Assembly: GCA_902495025.1 (NCBI GenBank)
Contig: CABUWB010000028.1
Location: 1-12,859 of the forward strand
Length of the DNA: 12,859 nucleotides
Reading direction: 5' to 3'
Origin: an uncultured Eubacteriales bacterium
GTDB taxonomy: Bacteria; Bacillota; Clostridia; Lachnospirales; CAG-274
The notes beneath the pieces were generated by a model, which saw nothing but the letters and a program-made list of their open reading frames with translations, had not been told where the DNA came from and searched no databases. The position numbers were made by a program, and so were the translations under genes. Shown here in pieces: positions 1 through 6,099 of the stretch; position 1 is the first letter of the stretch; each line of letters opens with the position of its first letter.

Positions 1-656
1 ATAATATAATTAACAATATCTATCTCGGCAATGCGGAAAAGAGCATAACTCCCGTACACCCACGCTCGGTGCTTGGTGCTGAAGAGGGCCTGCCAGACTA
101 TGAGTATGACCTAAACAAGGCAAGGAGCCTTGTGGCGCAGACGGGGCTTACAACAGCGCAGCTTACCTTTACCATTATGGTAAATGAGGATAATTCCGCA
201 AGGTGTGAAACGGCAGAGCTTATAGCCTCCGAGCTTAATCAGATAGGCATGCAGGTAACAGTGTACAGAGTACCCTTTGCAAGCTATGTAAATATGCTGC
301 AAACCGACAGCTTTACAATGTTTCTTGGCGGTACGGAGTTTACCCCGAGGGTGGATTTAAGACCAATGCTTTTATCCTCCTCGCAAAACGGCGGTATGAA
401 CTACTTTAATTTCTCCGATATGCAGATGGATAATCTTTTAAATGCCTGCCTTAATGCCTCGGGTGATGAAAGCTATAAGGCGGCAGTTGCACAGGTGCAG
501 AAATACTGCGCACAGCAGCTTCCGTTTGTGGGCATAGGCTTTAAGTCGCAGCTTTTGCTGACAGACGCAGGCGTTAAGGGTACAAAATCCCCTGCGGTGA
601 ATGATATTTTCAGAAATGCAGGCAGTTGGTATATATCTAAGGACAGAGGTGAATAA
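1..656 (+). CDS. ABC transporter solute-binding protein, family 5 (peptide/nickel type), C-terminal part
   Basis: This is the C-terminal ~218 residues of an extracellular solute-binding protein of the SBP_bac_5 (OppA/DppA-like) family, which delivers oligopeptides or similar ligands to an ABC importer. The frame is open from base 3, so the true start lies left of the window; the GTG at 69 is internal. Family signs are the segment YLGNAEKSITPVHP at the left edge (the usual 'G-x-A-x-x-x-x-x-P-x-P' stretch), the DYEYDLNKARSLVAQTG helix, and the C-terminal pattern FSDMQMDNLL, then QVQKYCAQQLPFVGIGF, then a region ending in GSWYISKD. The gene ends with TAA at 654-656, inside the ribosome binding/start region of the next gene, so the two are probably co-transcribed. 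The permease and ATPase genes, if any, would be upstream. The ligand cannot be told from this fragment. Confidence 0.85.
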   Translation, partial: NIINNIYLGNAEKSITPVHPRSVLGAEEGLPDYEYDLNKARSLVAQTGLTTAQLTFTIMVNEDNSARCETAELIASELNQIGMQVTVYRVPFASYVNMLQTDSFTMFLGGTEFTPRVDLRPMLLSSSQNGGMNYFNFSDMQMDNLLNACLNASGDESYKAAVAQVQKYCAQQLPFVGIGFKSQLLLTDAGVKGTKSPAVNDIFRNAGSWYISKDRGE

Positions 657-657
657 G

Positions 658-1575
658 GTGATAAAAAGATGCTATCTTACAGGTGAATACGTATTCTACG
701 CAACGGAAAGGGCAAACCGTCCCCATTCGTTTAAAATAATTGACGATACTCCGTCAGTGCCAAGGCAGTATTGTCCGTTCTGCCCCGAAAATGAGCACAT
801 GACCCCAAAAAGGGAGTTAGGTACCGAGGATAACACAATAAGGATTGTGCCAAACAAGTACCCCTTTATTACGGTAGATGATGAGAGCTTTGGCGTGCAT
901 GATGTGCTTATTGATACTGCTGACCATGAGGAAAAAATGTATCAGTTTACAGACGAGCATATGCACCGCCTTATGCAGGTAATAAAAATGCGTACTCTGG
1001 AGCTGGAGGCAGACCCACGCATTAAGTATGTGCAGGTGTTTAAAAATCAAGGTCGTGACGCAGGCGCAAGCCAGTCGCACTCACACTGGCAGATTGCGGC
1101 ATTAAGCGTTGTTCCGCTTAAAATGGAGCATCTGCTTGACGTGCTTGGCAATTACTATAAGGATAACGGCAAATGCTATTTCTGCCACATGGACTTTGGC
1201 ACAAGAATTATTGAGGAAAACGAGCATTTCTTCTCTTATATGCCTGCTGATGCAAAGTTTGCCTACGAGATGGATATTCTCCCTAAAAGGCATATTTCAA
1301 GCATAACCGAGTTTACCGACGAGGAGCTTAAAAGCTTTGGCGTGCTGCTTAGAAATTCGGTTAAAAGGCTTGACGGCGTCTACGGCGGTGTAAGCTATAA
1401 CGTGTGCTTTTACTCTGCACCAAAGGATACAAAAAATAAGGAGTGCTTTCATTTCTATGCGCAGATTTTCCCACGCATAGGACACATGGCAGGCTTTGAG
1501 TTCAGCACAGGCTGCTACATAAATTCCGTCCTGCCCGAGGTCGGTGCGGAAAAGCTCAGAGAAATCGAAATATAA
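658..1575 (+). CDS. GalT-like nucleotidylyltransferase (HIT superfamily)
   Basis: A predicted 305-aa protein of the galactose-1-phosphate uridylyltransferase family, which moves a nucleoside monophosphate between a nucleoside diphosphate sugar and a sugar phosphate through a nucleotidyl-histidine intermediate. I see the N-terminal zinc site CPFC (Cys39, Cys42), the segment IRIVPNKYPF typical of the family, and the active-site block GASQSHSHWQ with H141-S-H143-W-Q145; by family alignment His143 is the nucleophile and His141 a zinc ligand. A second CxxC pair lies at Cys172/Cys175. Classical GalT has HPHGQ; the HSHxQ form with GASxSHSH resembles the branch that includes plant ADP-glucose phosphorylase, so the substrate may not be galactose-1-phosphate. 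Start: GTG at 658 has AGAGGTG at 645-651 at good spacing and follows the upstream stop by one base; GTG 649 is an alternative, while the ATG at 601 lies inside the upstream gene. No other Leloir-pathway gene is nearby. Confidence 0.85.
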   Translation: MIKRCYLTGEYVFYATERANRPHSFKIIDDTPSVPRQYCPFCPENEHMTPKRELGTEDNTIRIVPNKYPFITVDDESFGVHDVLIDTADHEEKMYQFTDEHMHRLMQVIKMRTLELEADPRIKYVQVFKNQGRDAGASQSHSHWQIAALSVVPLKMEHLLDVLGNYYKDNGKCYFCHMDFGTRIIEENEHFFSYMPADAKFAYEMDILPKRHISSITEFTDEELKSFGVLLRNSVKRLDGVYGGVSYNVCFYSAPKDTKNKECFHFYAQIFPRIGHMAGFEFSTGCYINSVLPEVGAEKLREIEI

Positions 1576-1598
1576 AGAAACTGGAGATGTAATTTAAA

Positions 1599-2570
1599 AT
1601 GTCAAACAAAATAAGGATAGGCGTACTTATGGGCGGCAGCTCGGCAGAGAGGGAAATCTCCTACCGCTCCGCAAACAACATTGTATCGGCGCTTGATACC
1701 GACAAATACACCGTAAGCTGCTACGATATACCAATAAATGACAGCAGCTGGATTGAAAGGCTCTTATCGGACAGACCCGATATTGTCTTAATTGCCCTGC
1801 ATGGCGGCAAGGGCGAAAACGGCTGTGTACAGGGTGTATTAAGCTGCCTTGGTATTCCGTTTGTGGGCAGCGGCGTAACGGCATCGGCACTGTGCATGGA
1901 TAAGGCACTTTGCAAAACCGTTATGGAGAGCGCACATATACCCGTAATTGAGGGCTTTTGCGTGCGCAGAGGCAGCACTGTTCCTAACCCCACCATTGAC
2001 GAGAGCGCCGCAAGGACAGGCTATCCGCTTATTGTAAAGCCAAATAACGGCGGTTCCAGCCTTGGCATTGCCATAGTAAATAATGCCGATGAGCTTAACG
2101 GAGCAATAAACAGCATTTTTGAAAAATTTGACGATGACGCCCTTGTTGAAAAATATATTTCTGGCAGAGAGGTAACCTGTGCCGTAATTGAGGGCGAGAG
2201 CGAGCCAGAGGTTATATCGGTGCTTGATATTAACAAAAGCGGCGGCATTTTTGACTACAAGGCAAAGTATGAGGATAAGGAGTGGTCGGGCGGCATAAGC
2301 AATCTGCCGCCATATATGCAGGCTACAATAAAGGGTATTGCAAAAAAGGCGTTTGCCCTGCTTGGCTGTCGTGGCTATGCCTGTGTTGATATGATACTTG
2401 TGGAGGAACAGGTTTACGTTATAGAGGTAAATACCCTCCCAGGTATGACGGCGCAGAGCCTTATACCTAATGCGGTTAAGGCGCTTGGCATGGAGCTTGG
2501 GCTTGGCAGCTTTATTGACAGACTTATTGAAAAGGAACTTGGACTTGGACTTGGTGATAATAATGAATGA
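1599..2570 (+). CDS. ddl: D-alanine--D-alanine ligase
   Basis: A 323-aa cytoplasmic ATP-grasp ligase that joins two D-alanines for the peptidoglycan pentapeptide. The N-terminus has the family signature VLMGGSSAEREIS (Glu in AERE corresponds to the catalytic Glu15 of E. coli DdlB). The middle has KPNNGGSSLG (ATP-binding loop and catalytic Ser), EKYISGREVT, and the omega-loop FDYKAKY at 218-224. The C-terminal core reads YACVDMI, then VIEVNTLPGMT (Mg2+ ligands), then SLIPNA. Tyr224 aligns with Tyr216 of DdlB; ligases making D-Ala-D-Lac carry Phe there, so this enzyme is predicted to make D-Ala-D-Ala. The residue aligned to DdlB Tyr210 is Phe218. ATG 1599 follows GGAG near 1581-1584. The last codons encode a GLGLG run from a TTGGAC tandem repeat, and the end overlaps the next gene by 8 bp. 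Confidence 0.96.
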   Translation: MSNKIRIGVLMGGSSAEREISYRSANNIVSALDTDKYTVSCYDIPINDSSWIERLLSDRPDIVLIALHGGKGENGCVQGVLSCLGIPFVGSGVTASALCMDKALCKTVMESAHIPVIEGFCVRRGSTVPNPTIDESAARTGYPLIVKPNNGGSSLGIAIVNNADELNGAINSIFEKFDDDALVEKYISGREVTCAVIEGESEPEVISVLDINKSGGIFDYKAKYEDKEWSGGISNLPPYMQATIKGIAKKAFALLGCRGYACVDMILVEEQVYVIEVNTLPGMTAQSLIPNAVKALGMELGLGSFIDRLIEKELGLGLGDNNE

Positions 2571-3066
2571 TGAAATTAAGCAGCCTGTCTATGACAAGCT
2601 GAATGAAATGGGTATTAAATATGAGGTTAAGGAGCATGAGGCGGTCTATACCATTGAGCAGGTTGACGCAATAGGCGCTTTTGATAAGGGCGTAGGCTGT
2701 AAAAACCTCTTTTTGAGGGACGAAAAGGGCAGGCGGCATTTTCTGCTTGTGGCAGAGGACCATACCGAGGTTGACCTTAAAAGCGTCAGGGCGCAGATAG
2801 GCTGCTCACGTCTTAGCTTCGGCTCGGAGGAAAGACTGTGGAACTGCCTTAAATTAAAGCCCGGCTCCGTTTCACCCTTTGGCGTTATTAACGACAGCGA
2901 CTGTAAGGTTGAAATTATTTTTGATAAAAAGCTGAAAGGCGAAAAATGCCTTGCCTTTCACCCAAACGATAATACCGCTACCGTTTTTATCTCCTTTGAC
3001 GATGTAAAAAGAGTAATTGAGGATAACGGCAACGATATTTATTATGTTGAGCTTGAGCTTGGATAA
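2563..3066 (+). CDS. Prolyl-tRNA editing protein (ProXp/YbaK superfamily)
   Basis: A 167-aa stand-alone editing domain of the INS/ProX/YbaK superfamily. Such proteins hydrolyse mischarged tRNA (usually Ala-tRNA(Pro)) in the cytoplasm, in trans to prolyl-tRNA synthetase. Visible family features are the N-terminal helix YDKLNEMGIKYEVKEHEAVYT, the segment GVGCKNLFLRD in which Lys47 corresponds to the conserved catalytic-site lysine, then FLLVAEDHTEVDLK, the segment LSFGSEERLW, the loop KPGSVSPFGVIND and FHPNDNTATV. Length is normal for a free-standing ProXp. ATG 2563 is preferred because homology begins there; it overlaps the end of ddl by 8 bp, giving translational coupling, and only a weak ribosome site is present. 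An in-frame GTG at 2554 is possible. The gene is the last of the operon and is followed by a terminator. The exact misacylated substrate (Ala versus Cys) is not decided by what I can see. Confidence 0.88.
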   Translation: MNDEIKQPVYDKLNEMGIKYEVKEHEAVYTIEQVDAIGAFDKGVGCKNLFLRDEKGRRHFLLVAEDHTEVDLKSVRAQIGCSRLSFGSEERLWNCLKLKPGSVSPFGVINDSDCKVEIIFDKKLKGEKCLAFHPNDNTATVFISFDDVKRVIEDNGNDIYYVELELG

Positions 3067-3072
3067 AAAATG

Positions 3073-3108
3073 GGGTTGTCGCATTAATTTTGCGATAGCC
3101 CTGTTTTT
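3073..3108 (+). terminator. Rho-independent terminator of the ddl operon
   Basis: An 11-bp stem (3073-3083 with 3091-3101, including two G-U pairs) closes a 7-nt loop and is followed by TG and five T residues. It lies 7 nt after the stop codon of the prolyl-tRNA editing gene and matches a standard intrinsic terminator. Confidence 0.85.
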
Positions 3109-3351
3109 GTTTAATATAAATTAATGTTTATGGGGTAACATTAACAACCCAACATTCAAATCAATAACGTATGGATTTACCGTAGGGGCGGCAATCTGCC
3201 GCCCGTCAACCATAGTTATATGTTTAAAATTCGGGCGGATAATATCCGCCCCTACAAGTTGGTGTTCAGTATAGTGGTTGTCGTATAAACTCTAATTTAC
3301 ATTCCTTTGCCTCTTAAACAAAAGTTATACCTACAACTTTTCGATAAAATA
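3109..3351. other. Intergenic region with small inverted repeats
   Basis: No convincing gene is seen here. It holds an 8-bp inverted repeat (TTAATGTT 3121-3128 with AACATTAA 3137-3144), the double-palindrome repeat at 3182-3255 (listed separately), and a 7-bp inverted repeat AAAAGTT 3320-3326 with AACTTTT 3335-3341. The last lies 10 bp upstream of the -35 box of the next transcription unit, where an operator could sit; that role is inference. Confidence 0.6.
3182..3255. repeat. REP-like double palindrome (GTAGGGGCGG ... CCGCCCCTAC)
   Basis: A 74-bp unit whose ends, GTAGGGGCGG (3182-3191) and CCGCCCCTAC (3246-3255), are perfect inverted repeats. Each half is also its own hairpin: GGGCGGCA with TGCCGCCC on the left (3186-3204 region), and CGGGCGGATA with its complement on the right (3232-3251 region). 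The ~26-nt centre is AT-rich. GC-rich palindromes of this kind recur between genes in many Clostridia. I cannot count copies in the rest of the genome from this window, and only this one copy is present here. Confidence 0.75.
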
Positions 3352-3380
3352 TTTACTTATCAAGCTATTTATGCTATAAT
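3352..3380 (+). promoter_or_regulatory. Extended -10 sigma-A promoter for the solute-binding protein/HD-GYP operon
   Basis: TTTACT (3352-3357) and a perfect TATAAT (3375-3380) are separated by 17 bp, and TG at 3372-3373 gives an extended -10. The start codon at 3417 leaves a leader of about 30 nt with the strong ribosome site GGGGGG at 3403-3408. Confidence 0.8.
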
Positions 3381-3416
3381 ATAAATAATATAATAGGGAA
3401 ACGGGGGGATTTATGA

Positions 3417-4670
3417 ATGAAAATATCCGTTTTAAAAAGAATAACCGCATTAATCTTAGCCGCAGGCGTAGTCCTATGTATACCTGTGGGCTGTGGAAAA
3501 AAGGACAAGGAGGAGCTGCCTGTTGTAAAGCTGTCGTTATGGAGCGATGAGCGGGGCAATGAGCTGCTTGATGAAATAATAGACGATTTTAAGGCAGAGT
3601 ATGCCTCACAGGCACAGTTTGACATTACGGTAAGCAACGAAAGTGAGATGACCTGTAAGGAAACAGTGCTTGAAAATCCGCAGGCGGCGGCAGACATATA
3701 CACCTTTGCCGACGACCAGTTAGAGGAGCTGTGGAGAGCAGGCGCTCTGCTTGAAATAACCGACGAGGCGGCTGATATTATTGCCGAAAACGGCGGTGAG
3801 GATTCGGGTGTATGCCGCAGTGCCATGCGTGAGGGCAAGCTTGTAGCCTATCCCGAAACAGCTGGCAACGGTTACTTTTTATACTACAACTCATCATATT
3901 TTACCGATGAGGACGTTAAGAGCTTTGATAAAATACTGGAAATTGCAGCATCATCCGGCAAAAAGGTGGCAATGGATTTTTCAAGCGGCTGGTACATATA
4001 CTCATTTTTCAAGGGCGCAGGTCTGGAGCTTGAATGTAATGAGGACGGAGTTACAAACCACTGCAACTGGAATGCAACAGATACCGACATTACAGGCGAG
4101 CAGGTTGCACAGGCAATGCTGGCTGTTGCACAGCATGACGGCTTTATTAACTGCACTGACTCCCTCTTTTTAAGCGGCATTGAGGACGGCAGCATTATTG
4201 CAGGCGTAAACGGCGCATGGAATGCGTCATACGTTGAAGATGCGTTTGGTGATAACTATGCGGCAGTTAAGCTGCCCGAGTATACCGTAGGCGGCAGACA
4301 GGTGCAGATGTGCAGCTTTGCAGGCTACAAGCTGGTTGGCGTAAACGCTTATACCCAAAATCCCCAGTGGGCTATGCGCCTTGCACGCAGAATTACAAAC
4401 GAGCAAAACCAGTTAAGGCGTTTTGAGGTTACGGGCGAGTGTCCGTCAAACATAAATGCGGCAAAATCAGAGGAAATTCAGTCATCACCTGCCGTTTCGG
4501 CACTTGCGGAGCAGTCCGCATACGGCTATACGCAGAGTGTTGCAGATACCTTCTGGGACCCTGCATCTATTTTCGGCATAACAATAGCAGGCGGCAATGC
4601 TGATAACAGACCACTGCAAGCTTTGCTTGATGATATGGTTGACGGCATTACCTCAAAGGGGGTTGGCTGA
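3417..4670 (+). CDS. Extracellular solute-binding lipoprotein, family 1 (maltose/sugar type)
   Basis: A 417-aa solute-binding protein resembling maltose/maltodextrin-binding proteins. The N-terminus is a lipoprotein signal: basic MKISVLKRI, a hydrophobic core ITALILAAGVVLCIP, then VGC with Cys26 as the likely lipidated residue; Pro at -3 makes the lipobox imperfect. The mature part starts with VVKLSLWSDERG and has the family segments YPETAGNGYFLYYNSSYF, GVNGAWNASYVEDAFG, and near the end SFAGYKLVGVNAYTQNPQWAMRLARRI then a Glu-Cys-Pro-Ser-Asn turn, as in MalE homologues. ATG 3417 is favoured by the GGGGGG ribosome site 8 nt upstream; ATG 3413 is in another frame. No ABC permease or ATPase gene follows. 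Instead the stop codon TGA is directly followed by the start of an HD-GYP signalling protein, so this binding protein may act as a ligand-sensing subunit. The ligand is unknown. Confidence 0.88.
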   Translation: MKISVLKRITALILAAGVVLCIPVGCGKKDKEELPVVKLSLWSDERGNELLDEIIDDFKAEYASQAQFDITVSNESEMTCKETVLENPQAAADIYTFADDQLEELWRAGALLEITDEAADIIAENGGEDSGVCRSAMREGKLVAYPETAGNGYFLYYNSSYFTDEDVKSFDKILEIAASSGKKVAMDFSSGWYIYSFFKGAGLELECNEDGVTNHCNWNATDTDITGEQVAQAMLAVAQHDGFINCTDSLFLSGIEDGSIIAGVNGAWNASYVEDAFGDNYAAVKLPEYTVGGRQVQMCSFAGYKLVGVNAYTQNPQWAMRLARRITNEQNQLRRFEVTGECPSNINAAKSEEIQSSPAVSALAEQSAYGYTQSVADTFWDPASIFGITIAGGNADNRPLQALLDDMVDGITSKGVG

Positions 4671-6023
4671 TTGAGAAGAATAGAAAATATCTCCTTAAAA
4701 ATTTTAATTCTTGTGCTTATTACTGGTATTGTGGGTATCGCAGGTATGCTGATGATGAAGTATAACATCAGCGTTATGTCCAAAAATTATACCATTATGA
4801 TTGAGGACTGCATTGACAACAGCCTGCACATGACCAAAATAAGCAGTATGATTTACCGCCATCAGTCGCTTGTGTCAAGCCATGTCCTTTCGCAGGATAT
4901 TGAGGAAAAAAAGCAGATTGAACAAAAGGAAACCAAGCTTAATAACAGTATCAGAGCCGAGCTTGCCATAATTAAGCGAAATATGTCAGGCAGCAAGCGT
5001 GAGCAGCTGTATCATGAGGTTTATTCAGACGCAATAGGCTATTTTAAAAATGTGGACAATGTTTTCATAATGAGCAGGCAGGGAAGTACGGCTACGGCGG
5101 AGTATTACATCAATACCGTTATGTCTGCCTACCTTGACAACATCAATAAAAGCGTTGCCGATATGGAACGCCTTACCGACGATGAAATGGCAGAGAGCAA
5201 GGCACGTATGGATAAAATTATTTTTTACTCCAACGTAAGTGAGGCATTGTGTATAATTTGTATTATTATAACGGTTGCAGTTAGTCTGCTGCTGTGCATG
5301 AACATAACCTCCAGGCTTGAAAAGTATAAAAATCACCTTGAAAAAGAGGTTGAGAGAAAAACAGGCGAGCTGCTTGAACGCAGCCAGCGTATGCTTGAAA
5401 TACAGGACAATACCATTATCGGTATGGCTAACCTTATTGAAAACAGGGACGGCGATACGGGCGGACATATTAAGCGTACAAGCAAATATGTTGAGCTGCT
5501 TGCAAGGGCGGCGCAAAAGGCGGGCTACTGCAAGGACGTGCTTACCGATGAATATATCGAGCTTATGGTTAAGGCTGCACCAATGCACGACATAGGCAAA
5601 ATTGCCGTACCCGACAGCATACTTAAAAAGCCGGGCAAGCTTACTCCCGAGGAGTTTGAAAGCATTAAGGACCATGCTGCACAGGGCGGCAGAATTGTGT
5701 GCGAGGTGCTTGGCAATATTGAGCAGCAAAAGTATATTGACATAGCGGCAGAGGTGGCAAAGGGACACCACGAAAAGTGGAACGGCGAGGGCTATCCCGC
5801 AGGTCTTAAGGGTGATAATATTCCGCTCTGCGCAAGGATTATGGCTATTGCCGATGTATTTGACGCACTTGTTTCAAAGCGCTGCTATAAGGCAGCCATG
5901 ACAGCCGACCAGGCATTCAAGATAATTGAGGAATCCTCAGGCAGTCATTTTGACCCTGTGCTTGCAAAGCTCTTCCTAGAGTTAAGACCAGAGGTAGAAA
6001 AAATATTAGATGAGAAGGAATAA
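4671..6023 (+). CDS. Membrane-bound HD-GYP domain protein, likely c-di-GMP phosphodiesterase
   Basis: A 450-aa membrane signalling protein. Order: TM1 at about 9-30; an extracytoplasmic, mostly helical region at about 31-180 that looks like a four-helix-bundle MCP-type sensor; TM2 at about 185-212; a charged coiled coil (about 213-245); then a full HD-GYP domain to the end. Catalytic features are present: GGHIKR, H306-D307 in HDIGKI, KDHAAQGG, H366-H367, the G374-Y375-P376 signature in NGEGYPAGLKG, and MAIADVFDAL. All usual metal ligands appear kept, so it is probably active in breaking down cyclic di-GMP at the membrane. The start is a TTG placed directly after the stop of the binding-protein gene, with AAAGGGGG at about 4655-4662 as ribosome site, so translation is coupled. 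The neighbour suggests its input is ligand-loaded binding protein; that is inference. Confidence 0.92.
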   Translation: MRRIENISLKILILVLITGIVGIAGMLMMKYNISVMSKNYTIMIEDCIDNSLHMTKISSMIYRHQSLVSSHVLSQDIEEKKQIEQKETKLNNSIRAELAIIKRNMSGSKREQLYHEVYSDAIGYFKNVDNVFIMSRQGSTATAEYYINTVMSAYLDNINKSVADMERLTDDEMAESKARMDKIIFYSNVSEALCIICIIITVAVSLLLCMNITSRLEKYKNHLEKEVERKTGELLERSQRMLEIQDNTIIGMANLIENRDGDTGGHIKRTSKYVELLARAAQKAGYCKDVLTDEYIELMVKAAPMHDIGKIAVPDSILKKPGKLTPEEFESIKDHAAQGGRIVCEVLGNIEQQKYIDIAAEVAKGHHEKWNGEGYPAGLKGDNIPLCARIMAIADVFDALVSKRCYKAAMTADQAFKIIEESSGSHFDPVLAKLFLELRPEVEKILDEKE

Positions 6024-6035
6024 ATAATTTCATAC

Positions 6036-6098
6036 AACCTCCCCCAGCGGAATATAATTGCTTATAAGAAATTATATCTTGCAAACGGGAGGTTTTTT
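6036..6098 (+). promoter_or_regulatory. Long hairpin covering the sipL ribosome binding site (or terminator of the HD-GYP gene)
   Basis: AACCTCCC (6036-6043) is a perfect complement of GGGAGGTT (6087-6094), which contains the sipL ribosome site. Inside it ATATAATT (6052-6059) pairs with AATTATAT (6070-6077) around a 10-nt loop containing palindromic CTTATAAG. The right arm runs into TTTTTT (6093-6098), so the structure also looks like an intrinsic terminator for the gene upstream. A TATAAT at 6053-6058 inside the hairpin could be a -10 box; a good -35 is not seen. Which role applies cannot be settled by reading. Confidence 0.5.
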
Positions 6099-6099
6099 A

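Noticed and set aside
69..656. A separate 195-aa gene starting at GTG 69
   Set aside because: The frame is open to the left edge and the upstream residues fit the same solute-binding domain, so this is an internal codon of a truncated gene.
601..657. ATG 601 as the start of the GalT-like gene
   Set aside because: It lies inside the upstream solute-binding gene and adds a non-homologous extension; GTG 658 has a good ribosome site and fits the family.
5025..5771. 248-aa open frame on the minus strand
   Set aside because: It is the antisense shadow of the HD-GYP gene, whose protein has clear catalytic motifs in order.
6001..6038. Sigma-E promoter for sipL using CATACAAC at 6031-6038
   Set aside because: The -10 match is very good, but the only AATATT-like -35 (6001-6007) is 23 bp away, too far for the consensus spacing of 14-15 bp.
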